Shown: positions 34,197 to 46,454, counted from the first letter of the stretch. The stretch: 64,000 nucleotides of DNA from Toxorhynchites rutilus septentrionalis (GCF_029784135.1 NC_073746.1:247823307-247887306), one strand, 5' to 3'. The notes: a model not told the origin generated them from the sequence alone. Program-made: numbers and translations.

Positions 34197-35810
34197 TCAA
34201 ATACTCGTCTTCAAATATCGTTGAAGCAGTACTCGTCTCATTGCTAATGTTGGCAAGTCAATCAGCATACAACGGCTTTCATATACTGGCAGATTCGTCC
34301 TATCCCTCCAATTGAAATTACGAAGAGCATATCGAATAAACCAAACTTGTACCCCGTATTCCAACACGCTACGCACCAACGAGCAATACGGCGCTTTAAA
34401 CAGTAAATATCGTCAAAGAATATTGTATTTCGTTTTAAGAAACCTAGCATGGAATATTTTTTCGCAGTGACTGAAGCAATGTGTTCCGTAAACCGTAGTT
34501 TACTGTCTACAAGAAACCCTAGATTCTTCACGATATTCGTACGCTTCGAACTTGTTGTCCCCATTTTATAGTCGTATGCAATCGGTGGCAAAATCAACAT
34601 AGATAGCATCAAATTGCTGTTGTTTCTTCATTTTGTCCACAAGAGTCGATACGAAGCTTAGCAAATTGGTTGTAGTCGAGCGTTTTTTCATAAAACCATG
34701 TTGATCGGAAGAAATTATGCACTTCGTAGACTGGTAGAGCACATCGGGTACCATTCCTTCGAAAACCTTCGGCTAACAGCTAAGAATAGAGATACCACGA
34801 TAGTTCTCTACATCGTTGAGTGACCCCGACTTATGGATTGGTATGATCGAGGCGAATTTCCAAATAGTGGGAAAACACTTTTCACTAAGAGAACGGTTGA
34901 ACAGAATGCTTGCTGGAGGAGCAAGAAAGCTCGCACACTGTTTGATGAGAAAAGGCGGTAATTGATCTGACCAGGTCCTTTTGATCCGTCGATGGATTGC
35001 AGCTTAAGCTGGACTTCATGTGTTGAAAAATTCGTCCGAGGCACGTGCACATCAAAATGCGAAATACTGTTCAGGTAGCTTTCAGTCAATAGTGGTGAGT
35101 TATTACTTGACACGCTTTGAAAGAAGGACGAGAACATATTCGCTGAATCCTGCAACGTGATGGCAGCAATTCTCCGGTAACACATGTTTTGAGGTATACC
35201 TTTCGTTGTTTTTCAATCGTTAACGTAGCTCCTGAATGATTTCGGATCTGCCTTCACATTATTTTGCGATGCGATGAATGTAGTCACGAGAACATCTTGC
35301 TCCCAATCGACTCGCTGAATTTTCTCTTTGAGTGCAGTCATGTCACATCGATGAAAATCAAAACGTTCAATCTTTTCTTCGAAAAAACTGTGCTCCACAT
35401 CGAGCCTCAAAACGATCGGCTTGTGATGTCTATCCACATTCAGTAGCGGCAGTAGTGGTTCGAAAATATCTGCGCTGGCTCCCCCACTAATAAAAACCAG
35501 ATCGAACAGCCTGCCATTGTCGTTAACGAGATTATTTTGCTGCTGCAGTCCGGTAATTAGCATAGATTCAACTAAAGCCAATTCCGGCTCCGTAGACGCT
35601 TTTATTGGCAGAAAGCAGCTCGTCATATTACTAGCATAAACTAGGCATATTGACTATTAGCATCATTCCGATCGCAACGATATAGTGTATAATCGTTGGT
35701 AAGCTCCGTATCAAGAATATCATCCTTCAGCCAAGTTTCGGTAAAAACTATGACATCATAATCACACGAAGTGAGAACAACAAAAAAAATCATTACATCG
35801 GTCTTCAAAA
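34197..35810 (-). pseudogene. Degraded Jockey/CR1-type LINE ORF2
   Basis: Minus-strand pieces in order. Endonuclease (about 35800-35220): YDVIVFTETWLKDD, LFDLVFISG. Reverse transcriptase start (35185-34808): LQSIDGSKGPGQINYRLF. Middle (34754-34566): SDQHGFMKKRSTTTNLLSF and DAIYVDFA. Then thumb (34612-34262): MGTTSSKRTNIVKNLGFLVDSKLRFTEHI. Between IYVDFA and the thumb the catalytic YxDD block is missing, so there is an internal deletion besides many frameshifts and stops. The QHGF...RSTTTNLL word is typical of CR1/Jockey-group elements. It has no activity and no clear ends. Confidence 0.75.
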
Positions 35811-35965
35811 CTCTTCTCCAGAGTTTCTTTGGCTTGTTTACGTGTCTCTAAACAAACGTCAAACAACGTTGCACTTTATTTATTTTGCTGATGAACGAAC
35901 TTCTCTTCCTGAGTCTGGTAGGCTACGACGAATGGTTTTGTCAGAGATAGACAGCGAGTGGTTTT

Positions 35966-36440
35966 GACGTAGGACTACGTCTTTCATTTCTGTACCGGGG
36001 TGTAAGTTCAAAGTTTCGAAAACGAGAGAGTGACGCTGGACTGCAAGATTTTGAACGTTAATACCTCTTTTCCGGCTGAACGGATTGGTATGATAATCAG
36101 TTCATTCGAAAGACAAAATGTCCACGAGTTGTAAGATTGTTAATTTTCTGACCCGAGAATTTGTTTCAATGGCTTTATAATTGTTTAGAAAACAGGCTAT
36201 TGAAACCGTATATAAACTCGCATACGCTCTGGTAATCCATCATACGTTACGTGGACACCGACTGAACAACATCGTTGCTGGACGAGCTGGACGGCGAGGG
36301 ATCGAGTGCCTTTCTCAAGGCAATGAAAGTGGAAGTGTAGTGCTGGAGTAGTAAATTAAAGTCTCTGTAATACAAAACCCTCCTTACCTTCCTGGAAATC
36401 CATTCAGTTGATGCGGCGATGTGTGATGAGGACGGTCGCA
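35966..36440 (+). repeat. Palindrome-ended repeat, subfamily G, copy 1
   Basis: It begins with the palindrome GACGTAGGACTACGTC (35966-35981), followed by TTTCATTTCTGTACCGGGGT. It is collinear for about 290 bp with 38186-38470, sharing AAAGTTTCGAAAACGA, TTCATTCGAAAGA, GTTTCAA and AACAGGCTATTGAAA. The first 35 bp also resemble the right end of the 10.4 and 22.5 kb elements, so both subfamilies have related termini. Confidence 0.6.
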
Positions 36441-36585
36441 CTCAGACGTCTATGCATTATTGTCTTCTTTTCCAGTTTCATTTCTCTTCTGCAGTTGTAC
36501 CGAACGGATGGCTATAAAACATGACGCTTCCTTTGCTTTCGTTTATTTCTACCTTTACTCTCGCACCGTGAGGACTCGTTTCATT

Positions 36586-36923
36586 AGGACCAAGCAGACA
36601 GCTCGTAAATCTATCGGTGATAAGGCACCACGAAAGCAGCTCGGAGAAGCGCACCAGCCACAGGAAATGTGAAGAAGCCACACTGCTACCAACCGGGAAC
36701 CGTCGCTTTGCGTGAAATTCGTCGCTATCATAAGTCGACCGAATTGTTGATCCGCAAGCTACTTTTGCAGCGTTTGGTTCGTAGGGAATTACCCAGGACT
36801 TCAAAACCGACTTGCGCTTCCGCGGTTATGGCACTGCAGTAGGCCTATTCGAAGATACGCAAAGCGCGTTACATCATGCCCAAGGACATCTAGCTGGCCC
36901 ATCGTATCCGAGGAGAGCGTGCA
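36586..36923 (+). pseudogene. Histone H3 pseudogene
   Basis: The translation shows RTKQTARKS, KAPRKQL, KKPH (next frame), then in shifted frames the counterparts of [48 protein letters not shown] and HRIRGERA. It follows canonical H3 order from residue 2 to the end. Deletions remove most of the segment between KQL and GGVKKPH and much of the region after VMAL. Several frame changes occur. A histone-type 3' stem-loop follows rather than poly(A), so this derives from a replication-dependent gene by DNA duplication, not from retroposition of a polyadenylated mRNA. It cannot make H3. Confidence 0.85.
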
Positions 36924-36930
36924 TATAATC

Positions 36931-36992
36931 AACTGCCTTTTTCAGGCATATAATCATATAATCATATAATCAACTGCCTTTTTCAGGGACAC
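36931..36992 (+). terminator. Two tandem relics of the histone mRNA 3' stem-loop
   Basis: AACTGCCTTTTTCAGG at 36931-36946, an interposed ATAATCAT-rich 30 bp, then AACTGCCTTTTTCAGGGACA at 36972-36991 followed by CC. This resembles the metazoan replication-dependent histone stem-loop (RGYYYTTYTNAGRRCC type) including the downstream ACC. The second copy preserves more of the 3' arm. Processing competence is doubtful because the 5' arm is one or two pairs short. Confidence 0.6.
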
Positions 36993-37039
36993 CAAATTTT
37001 ATGGATTAGAGTTCAGAAAAGTTTTTGCAGGCCGAACTG

Positions 37040-38090
37040 AAAGGAATATTTAGCGAAAATCGTGGTGTCCAAGATAATTCGATACCGATGGGTGCCATTC
37101 ACTATGGATTTGATAATGAAGAATACGAAATATATGATAGTGGATATTTCACCATATCGAAGAAATTACTTTGATGAAAGCAGCGTTATGAAATTATTTG
37201 TGTACGAATGCCGCAATCGATAGTCGATTCTAATTTGCGATGGGTATTTCCTCGGAGGACTCGATTCCTCCTTCGACATTAATAATCTCTTTCTGGCAAA
37301 ACGAAGTGTATGATAATCACATTATTCAAACGATCAAATGCGAAAGTTTTCTGCCAATCCCCTTTCAACCTCCAACATCTCTTTCTCCCGTTTGTCGTTT
37401 TTCAATTAAGACGCGCCCACATTACGCCAATCGACCTTGGCCGCCCGGTAAAGCCGACTAAATGTGGACGTACCGCTCGGGCTTGCCGACGTGCCGAAAA
37501 CCGACTCGAATCAAACCGAACCCAACCCGAAACAAGTGGGTCCGGTTCGAGAAAGTCGAACCAAAACAAAACGAAGTACATTAGCGTTGACGACATTGTG
37601 CTTCGTGTGTTCGTGACGGCTACGTACATCCGATGGGACTTCGGCTTTGTGCACCCGATAGGGCGTCCACATTACATAACGAACCAAATATATCGCCTGG
37701 TACAGACCGATCGGCATCATTCGGCATAATGTGGACGCGCCTTTACATTTCTCCTCTGCAGTCGAACCTTGATACTGAAGAACACGATATGATATGGTGT
37801 AGTGGATATTATATTACATATCAATATTTGTTTAAGAATACTGCAATCGATCGTCGTTATTGGGAAATTGGAATTGATGGAAAGGGGCTCTTATTTTACT
37901 GTGTAATTCCGAGGAGGAATCCTTCTCAAGTGTTAATAATCCTGATTCCAACTATCGGGGCTTGGGGAGTGGGTACTATTTGCGCTGGGTATTTCCGAGG
38001 AGGAATCGATTCCATTAAGCGTTAATAATTCTTTTCTGGCTAAACGAAGTAATATGATAATCACTTTATTCGAAAGATGAAATGTCTAAG
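37040..38090 (+). repeat. Paralogous pair of repeat segments around a MITE
   Basis: 37060-37345 and about 37765-38090 are diverged copies of each other. Both have GAA(T/C)ACGA-ATATGAT, TAGTGGATAT, GCAATCGAT, GGGTATTTCC(T/G)(C/A)GGAGGA, TCGATTCC, TTAATAAT, CTGGC-AAACGAAGT and ATGATAATCAC. The MITE at 37407-37745 lies between them. They may belong to the interior of the palindrome-ended G elements. Confidence 0.5.
37407..37745. mobile_element. TA-flanked MITE with CGCGYCCACATTA termini
   Basis: Left end TAAGACGCGCCCACATTA from 37407; right end on the minus strand TAAAGGCGCGTCCACATTA from 37745. The two align gap-free and begin at TA. Length 339 bp, GC-rich against the neighbourhood. Internal copies of the word (GT)CCACATT also occur at about 37463 and 37667, giving nested inverted repeats. 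It has no coding potential. A Tc1/mariner-type driver is inferred from the TA. Confidence 0.65.
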
Positions 38091-38125
38091 ATTTATATGC
38101 TTGTTACTTATTTATTGCTATGTCA

Positions 38126-39730
38126 ATGTTAGTCCTACGATAACCTTGCGGTTATATCAAAGATACAACGCACTTCTAGTTTTTTGACGTAGGACTACGT
38201 CTTTCATTTCTATACCGGGGTGTAAAATCAAAGTTTCGAAAACGAAAGCGTTACGCCGGAGACCGAGATTTTGAGAGGTAATAGCTCCTAAACAACTGAA
38301 CGAAATGGTATGATAAACACTTCATTCGAAAGATAAAATGTATACGCGTTTTATACTTGTTACTTTCTGATCCAAAAACATGTTTCAACAGTCTTAAATT
38401 TGCTTTCAAAACAGGCTATTGAAATCACCAATCGGTATACAAGCGAGCGCCGCTCGGAAATCCACTCAGTTCCTTATTGAACAGTGATTGGAGCATGTTG
38501 TCGCTGTTGTGGTGAAGCTCTTCATTTATCATGAAAGCGCGGATGAACGGTGTCACCAAGAGCCTGTTTGTGCACCTTAGGCTCTTAGGCTTAGGGAATC
38601 CATCAGGAGAAGAGTGATGCCACAAACAGTGTTCCCGGGAAGATCTCGAAGCAGCCGCTACACACACACACACATACACGCGCGGAATTATTTCCGTTTG
38701 GATGCCATTCAGCATCGAGAAAGATCCGGAAAATAATCTGCCAGTTCCTCTGGGAATTTAAAAATACATTCATGTGAAAGAGTTTATTTGAATGTTTTCT
38801 ATCCATGTAACACTGTGACCAAATATGTTTCAATCAAGTGCTATTAACAGATGTTTATCGAGTTAGCATAAACCACTGGTGGGCTTCCAGTATCGAGGAA
38901 AATGTGGAAATATCCAATCGTTACTGAAAATAATCTGCCAGTTCCTCTGGGAATTTAAAATTACATTCATGTGAAAGAGTTTATTTTAATGTTTTCTATC
39001 CATGTAACACTGACCAAACACATTTGGTTTTATGATTTTTCAATCAATCGCAATTAACAGGATAGCTTCTGAAGATTATTCTTCTCCGTCAGTAGGATAT
39101 TTCCGTATCCAATATTGTATGCGCCCGCAATCGATTATTACTCAGTCGCCGAAAGTTCCGAGCTCAGTGAGTTCATTTCCCTCTAGTTTGCCTTCCAAAT
39201 TGCCATCGTAAACCACGCCTTCTCTCGATTCAATCACGCACAAAAAGCATACTTAAGCGATATTCTGGTGGTGAGACGCATTCATTTTTCGTGAGGACAT
39301 CGACAAGACAACATCGTTGCTGAGGGTGCTGGACGGCTTGTTTGAAACTGTGAGGAGCACTAAGAAGCCGATCCTTCAGGAGAAGAGAAGGTGACCATCG
39401 AAGCAGCCGCTACAAACACATACACGCACGGAATTCTTTCCGTTTGGATGCCGTTCAGCATCGAGAAAGATCCGGAAAATAATCTGCTAGTTCCTCTTGG
39501 AATTTAAAAATACATTCATGTGAAAGAGTTTATTTTAATGTTTTCTATCCATGTAACACTGTGACCAAATATGTTTCAATCAAGTGCTATTAACAGATGG
39601 TTATCGAGTTAACATTAACCACTGGTGGGCTTCCAGTATCGAGGAAAATGTGGAAATATCCAATCGTTACTGAAAATAATCTGCCAGTTCCTCTGGGAAT
39701 TTAAAATTACATTCATGTGAAAGAGTTTAT
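38126..39730 (+). repeat. Palindrome-ended repeat, subfamily G, copy 2 (left part)
   Basis: The palindrome GACGTAGGACTACGTC lies at 38186-38201, preceded by CTTGCGGTTATATCAAAG. The interior has tandem units of about 200 bp (CTGCCAGTTCCTCTGG ... CACTGGTGGGCTTCCAGTAT) starting near 38734 and 38932, and again near 39477 and 39680. The larger block 38605-39117 is itself duplicated as 39389-39730 plus 48977-49313. At 39731 the repeat is interrupted by retroelement C and resumes at 48977. Confidence 0.65.
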
Positions 39731-39763
39731 CACGGTGCTACTGACACTCGATCGAGACGGTCA
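39731..39763 (+). promoter_or_regulatory. Possible DPE at the 5' end of element C
   Basis: The element starts CACGGTGCTACTGAC. With the A at 39732 as +1, GGTCA lies at +28 to +32 and fits the DPE consensus RGWYV. The initiator match (TCACGG) is only partial. Confidence 0.4.
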
Positions 39764-40308
39764 TGTTTTTAGCGCCTTACGAAAGAGTTTTTAAATAAAG
39801 TTTTCTGCTTTTATACTCTATATTTCCAAATGCAATAAATCAGCCTGTATCAAGGCTAATTCCACAAATTAAATTTCAATACAATTATTTTTTACGATTC
39901 TAACGATTTCTTTCTATATTCACAGTTCATCAGAGAAAACAGCAGAGCATCTTCATTTTTTTTTTTTTTAATTCGTTTATTTTTACAGGCTCAGTTACTT
40001 AAGTTTAAAGGAGCCGAATTCTTAAATATATTTTTAAAACTATATATATATAGAAACAATTTTCTTACATCTATGGTTAGTAAGGTGGAAAACCGATTAC
40101 TCGCGGTGTACTCGAGTTTAGAAGGGTGACATATTTTTAGGAGAAGGATGGGATATAAGGAAATTGTAACAATGTTGATGAGCACTCAATTCTTAAATCT
40201 ATTCGTATATCTATAGTTTATTTACATTTCAACTTATTCTACTATTTATAGCAAGGGGACGAATTACCCGCAAAGGAAGGAAAGGAGGGTATAAGGATGT
40301 AGGGACAA

Positions 40309-43300
40309 TCACACACGAAGATCTATAGCTTTAAGGAAAACATATATATGGGACATGTAATCAAGGTCTAACCGAGCCAACACATCTCTCACCGGCACAT
40401 TGGGCTGTCTTCCTCGGGCCCGAAGGGAGTTTTCTAAATTCGATCTGGTGACCAGATACACCTCGCACGACCAAACAACGTGCTCGATGTCGTGATAACC
40501 TTGGCCACAAACGCAGAGATTGCTGCTGGCAAGATTGAAACGAAAGAGTAGTGCATCTAACGAACAGTGATTGGACATGAGTCGGGAGAAGGTGCGAATA
40601 AAGTCCCGACTCAAATCCAGACTTTTGAACCACGGTTTGAGACTAACCTTTGGGATAATCGAGTGAAACCACCGGCCCAATTCATCTTCATTCCACTTGC
40701 GTTGCCAGTTAGCGATGGTATTTTTGCGAACTAAAGAATAAAATTCATTGAAGGCGATTTGACGCTGATAAATATCGCCTTCAATTGCACCTACCTTTGC
40801 CAATGAGTCAGCCCTCTCATTACCCGGAATTGAGCAATGTGAAGGGACCCAGACAAAGGTAATGACATAACAGCGTCTGGATAAAGCACTCAAAATTTCT
40901 CGTATTCTCTCAAGGAAGTACGGCGAGTGCTTTTCCGGCCTCACTGAACGGATAGCTTCGACAGAGCTAAGACTATCCGTTACAATGTAATAGTGTTCAA
41001 CAGGTCGTGAGGCGACGCTGTCCAGCGCCCAGTATATCGCTGCCAATTCAGCAATATATACCGAGCAAGGATTCTGAAGACTGTGTGAGGTGCTAAAAAA
41101 TACGTTGAACACTCCAAATCCTGTGGACTCATTCATAGAGGACCCATCAGTAAAGTATATATTATCACAATTGATACCCCCATACTTTGCATTGAAGATT
41201 GTAGGAACGAACCCCAATCTAAGATAATCTGGATTTTCATGGATTTTCTCCTTCATGAACAGATCGAAATGTACAGAGGAATTGATATAGTCAGGAAAAC
41301 AAACACGGTTGGGAATATACGAAGAAGGAACAACCTGCATAGAGGTGAATTCATGATATGAATTCATGAATCCAGAATGAAAATTTAGCTCGATCAATTG
41401 CTCAAAATTTCCGATCACCAATGGATTCATAACCTTACACCGGATGAGGAACCGAAGAGATAATAAATTGAAGCGATTTTTTAGTGGGAGTACGCCTGCC
41501 AAAACCTCGAGGCTCATGGTATGCGTTGAGGGCATACATCCCAACGCAATACGGAGACAAAGATACTGAATTCGCTCGAGTTTAATGAGGTGTGTTTTGG
41601 CAGCTGATTGAAAATAGAAACTGCCATACTCCATCACTGAGAGAATAGTTGTTCGATACAACATAATAAGACCTTCGGGATGGGCTCCCCACCAGGTGCC
41701 GGTAATTGTACGGAGAAAGTTTATTCTTTGTTGACATTTTTTACTCAGATACCTAATATGGGCCCCCCAAGTACATTTGGAGTCGAACCAGACCCCAAGA
41801 TACTTGAATGACATAGCATGAGTGATCGGTTTACCCAAAAGTTGAAGCTTTGGTTTTGCTGGTCTATGCTTCCTAGAAAAAACCACCATCTCTGTTTTCT
41901 CCGTGGAGAATTCGATCCCTAGCCCAATGGCCCAGGTTGAAAAATTGTTCAAAGTATCTTGTAAGGGTCCTTGCAGGTCGGATTCGTTTGATCCTACGAC
42001 AGACACCAATCCATCATCTGCAAGTTGTCTTAGGCTGCAATTTTGTGTAAGGCAATTGTCGATGTCGCTTACATAGAAGTTGTACAAAAGGGGGCTTAAA
42101 CATGAGCCCTGGGGGAGGCCCATGTAAGAGAACCGACTTACTGCCGAATCTCCGTGAGAAAAGTTCAAATGTTTTTCACAAAGCAAGTTATATAACATAT
42201 TCTTCAATAGAGGCGGCAGACCCCGAGAGTGTAATTTGTCTGACAAAACCTCTAATGAAACAGAATCAAAGGCCCCCTTTATGTCCAAGAATACTGAAGC
42301 CATTTGTTTTTTTTTCGGCGTAGGCCATTTGAATTTCTGAAGAAAGCAACACAAGACAATCATCCGTCCCCTTGCCCCTGCGGAACCCATATTGTGTATC
42401 TGAGAGTAGGCCATTCGTTTCAACCCATCGATCAAGGCGAAACAAGATCATTTTCTCCAACAATTTCCGTATACAAGACAGCATTGCTATTGGGCGGTAC
42501 GAATTGAAGTCGGACGCGGGTTTTCCGGGTTTTTGAATAGCTATAACTCGTACTTGTCTCCAATCATCTGGAACAATATTATGCTCCAGAAACCGATTGA
42601 ATAAGTTCAACAAGCGATGTTTCGCCACATCAGGGAGATTTTTCAGCAAGTTGAACTTAATTCTATCCGATCCCGGAGCAGAATTGTTACATGAAAGGAG
42701 AGCAAGAGAGAATTCTACCATCGAAAACTCGGAATCAAGATCGCACCTATCTTGTGGTATATCTCGAACAATTTTTTGCACAGGAGCGGAATCAGGACAA
42801 ACCTTCCGTGCAAAATTCAAAATCCATCGATGTGAATATTCTTCGCTTTCATTCGTTGAAGAGCGATTTCTCATGTTTCGAAATTTCGCCAATAAGCACG
42901 TTTTTTCCCTTTGATCAAGTTTTTAAATTGATTTTGAAGGTCCAAATACGTCTGAAAATTTTCAGGGGTTCCACGTTTCCGAAAAGCTTTAAATGCATTC
43001 GATTTTTCTACATAAAGCTTGGAACATATGCTATCCCACCATAGATTGGGAGGCCTTCGACGAATAGTGGAACCTGGGATGGGTTTCGTTTGAGCGCGAA
43101 CCGCGCTGTCATAGATCAAACGAGAAAGGAAGTTATACTCCTCCAATGGAGGTAAACCATCTCTGGAATTGATGGCTAGAGCAATCGCGTCCGTATATTT
43201 TTTCCAGTCAATGTGTCTTGTGAGGTCATATGCCATGTTTATAGATTCAGAAGAATTCGACCCAATGGTGATGGAAATTTTGATTGGCAAGTGATCACTA

Positions 43301-43941
43301 CCGTTGGGGTCCTGGATTACATTCCACTTGCAATCTAACGATAGTGAATTCGAGCAAAGCGAGAGGTCAAGAGCACTTGGTTTAGCAGGAGGTTTAGGAA
43401 CACGTGTTGTTTCCCCAGTATTCAAAACGGTCATATTGAAGTTGTTACAAAGGTCATATATCAACAATGAACGATTGTCGTCGTACTGTTCCCCCCAGGC
43501 AGTTCCGTGAGAGTTGAAGTCTCCCAAGATCAATCGTGGCTCAGGAAGAAGTGAGCACATGTCAACAAGTTGCTTGCGGCTAACCGCAGCTCTCGGAGGC
43601 CAATACAAGCTGACAATACAGAGGTCTTTTCCTCTGATGTTTGCATGACAAGCAACAGCTTCAATCCCTCCAATAGGTGGAAGGTCAATTCGAAAAAATG
43701 AGTGGTACTTATTGATCCCCAATAACACCCCTCCGTATCTGTCATCACGGTCCAAGCGTATAATATTGAAATCATGGAAAGAGAGATCATCTCGCGAAGA
43801 AAGCCAAGTTTCGGACAGAGCAAAAACATCACAATTGAACTTATGAATTAAAAATTTGAATGTATCCAATTTAGGGATAAGACTACGACAATTCCACTGT
43901 AAAACAGTGATATCTCCAACCTCTCTATTTGAATTAGACAT
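40309..43941 (-). pseudogene. E2 ORF2: endonuclease, reverse transcriptase, RNase H
   Basis: ATG at 43941 (MSNSNREVGDITVLQWNCRS). Endonuclease to about 43200: ALSETWLSSRDD, LGDFNSHGTAWG, GSDHLPI. Reverse transcriptase: NSAPGSDRIKFNLL, YRPIAMLSC, YGFRRGKGTDD, VFLDIKGAFDSVS, GLPQGSCLSPLLYNF and QLADDGLVSV, where the usual YADD is LADD. RNase H: YFTDGSSMNE, AELAAIYWALDS, VTDSLSSVEA, HCSIPGNERADSLAK. C-terminal finger: CVCGQGYHDIEHVVWSC. Two frame problems: a replaced/deleted stretch at about 42880 (KKRAYWRNFET versus KKRAMKKLWKV in E1) and a nine-A run at about 42306-42314. The 708-codon part downstream is open. Confidence 0.92.
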
Positions 43942-45509
43942 CAAGAGAGATAATCATTGCAAGGAGGGGCCATGTTTGCATCAATTGTTGCAAAATTGTC
44001 TTTAATACTGGAAGCATTGAGATGACAATGGTTCTGATGGAGTCGGAAACATTAAAACACTTGAAGATTTGATCCAAAAGGTCAGACAACTTTATAAATC
44101 CCGATTGGGAAGTTGAGCTGGACGGAAAAACAGGGACAGTTGGGGTTTTTGATGTCCCCTCGAGTGCTGGGTCGTTCGAAGGTGAACTATTCCCACGGAA
44201 GCCAGGAGGAACCTGATTTTGCTTGTCCGCTGCACTCGATTTTTTAGGCAAGCTAACTGGGGGTATCACCGGGGGGACTTGTTCTTGAACTTTGGGAGTG
44301 GTCACATTTTTGCGCCGGGGATTCCCTTTGAAAATAAACGGTGTGCCCCCGCTAGCTGTGTCCGCTTCCATTTCATCAACTGGCAACGTGGAAAAGATAT
44401 TGTGTGTTGAGATTGGTTGTTGTTGTTGTTGGGCCAGTGGAGAAGCGCCCTTTAAAATTTCCGCAAAAGTGCGCTTCGAGCGTTCCTTTAAAGAGCGCTT
44501 CTGTTTCTCCCAGCGACTCTTGTAAGTTTCACAAGCTGAGAGCGCGTGTGGGGATCCTCCGCAATATGGACACTTATGCTCAGTCGCACTGCAGGATTTC
44601 CCCTCATGTTGCTCTCCGCAAGTGGCACAGCGCTCCTTGTTGGCACAATAATCTGAAGTGTGACCAACTGACTTGCATTTGTTGCAAGTCATGGGCTTTG
44701 GCACGAAGAGTCGCACAGGTAGTCTCAATTTGTCCACCATAACGTAGTCGGGGAGGGCGGCACCAGCAAAGGTGACTCGAAACGAGTCTGACGGCGTAAA
44801 TTTAGTTTGGTCCCCATCATGGGAGAGTTTCCCGAGTTGGCGACAGTCCAAGATCTTTACTTCCATTGAGGGAAGCTTCTTGAACTTGCCTTTTCCTTCT
44901 TTTTTTTATTTGTTCGCTCGTCAGACCCGTTTCAGTTATCACCCCCTCAATTTCTACGTTATGGGAGGGTATAAATGTTCTATATTCGAGAGTGAAGTGT
45001 TGGTCAGCAACAATCTCGTTTGCGTGTTTCCGTTCATTCACGACAACCCGCAATTTGTTCGGTCTAACCCTGCGAATTTCAGATACAGAAGTGTATCTGG
45101 CCAGATCTTTCATGATCTGAATCACGTTAAGGCTTTTTCCTTTTGGTTTTGGCCGGAGGAAAACAACCCACGGGCCAGTTCCAGGTGCATCTTCTGGATA
45201 AACTCTGACACGTGGAGCGGAGACAACAGAGGGAGAAGACGAGGACGAGGACGAGGACGAGGATTGGGTTGGATCGGAAACATCAGAAGGGGGAAGCGAA
45301 ATCGATGATGGGAGAGGGGGAGTGGAAGTAACAGTGGGTTCAGAAGGGAGGCTTGCTATTTTCTTAGAGGGGGGCTTGGAAGGATGAGCAGATTCGTCCC
45401 CAGAAGAATTATCTTCTTTTTGAGGGACTCGTTTATGTTTTTTCCCAGATCTTGAATGGGATTCATTATCGGAGATCTCCATCTCTGGAGATCCTCCACT
45501 ATTCTCCAT
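43934..45509 (-). pseudogene. E2 ORF1, single frameshift
   Basis: Homologue of the intact E1 ORF1 with the same zinc knuckles (CNKCKSVGHTSDYC, CATCGEQHEGKSC, CPYCGGSPHALSAC). It starts MENSGGSPEMEISDNES at 45509. An eighth T at about 44905-44912 (E1 has seven) shifts the frame after LTSEQIKK, giving two pieces, 45509-44817 and 44866-43934. The polyGln run is shorter than in E1. Confidence 0.9.
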
Positions 45510-45973
45510 TTTACAAAATTTTTTGTCTTATTTAATAATAATTTAATAATAATCTCAAAAAAAATAACAAAACAAACAAACAAAAAATTATGATGATAAT
45601 ATTAAGCAATGAACATATGAGTTGAACAATAATATTTATATTAAATATGTGTACCTTAATATAAAAGTTGTTCCGATACTGCGCTCTACTGCCCTAGCCA
45701 GGGAGAGACAGAGGCTACGCGCTATGGATCAACACAATAGCGCAAGAATAGCTCACACGGTCACGTGATGATAATTCCCGTTAATGACAGCCACACGATG
45801 GCGATCCCGTTATGCCAATGTTCAACAGCCGCCAAGGGCTGCAAGCTGCAAGAGCGCTGCTTCCTTTGTTCCACTTCATAAAAGGTCAATTCGAAAGCGG
45901 ACAGCAATGTCCTTCACTCGTACACTATACCAATCGCACAATAGTAAAAGTTGCAACGCACAATAACGACACT

Positions 45974-46007
45974 GAACTTTACTCGTCAAGAGTTGGATAG
46001 CGAATGA
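45974..46007 (-). promoter_or_regulatory. Inr and DPE at the 5' end of E2
   Basis: Same as E1: TCATTC at the terminus with +1 A at 46005 and AGTTC at +28 to +32. Identical spacing in both copies. Confidence 0.55.
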
Positions 46008-46454
46008 GAGCATCTTCATTCATCCGCGGCGTTTTAACCGCTGTTAGCGGTGCTCCCTTGCACTCCTACAAGAAAAAGGCGCGATCGGTGGCGTCACAAA
46101 CGCTATCTTTCTTCGGATTGTGGGGATCCCTCCAACAGTGAGTAGAGCTTTTCGGGTGTTTTTAAGTGCTTTTGGTGATTCTTTGAACTGAATTTTCATT
46201 ATAATAGAAACACATTAGTTATTAAAAAGAAAAATCACGATCAAATAAAAAATAGTGTAGTGCTAAATTGCCCTCAGAGGCTAGAAGTGAAGGTGTAAAT
46301 CGGGAAGTACCCCTTCTTCTTCGCGTTTCTCCTGGCAATCGGCAAGTTTTGTTTTATAAATATAGGTGCTTGAATTTTAGATTTCATACAAGAGCTTTTA
46401 CGGACATAAATCCCAAATAAGGGAAGTGTATCAATATCTTACGACTTTTTCGCC

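Larger units (their letters stand above)
39958..46007 (-). mobile_element. LINE copy E2 (I/Loa-type), inserted into element C
   Basis: About 6.05 kb on the minus strand, with a target-site duplication of 12-14 bp ending AGAGCATCTTCATT (39944-39957 and 46007-46020). There is an A-rich 3' end at 39958 and the same 5' terminus as E1. It keeps the ORF2 segment that E1 lost but has its own lesions: an extra T in ORF1 near 44910 and a scrambled 20-bp stretch at 42878-42898. It splits the leader of element C, so it is younger than C. Confidence 0.93.
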
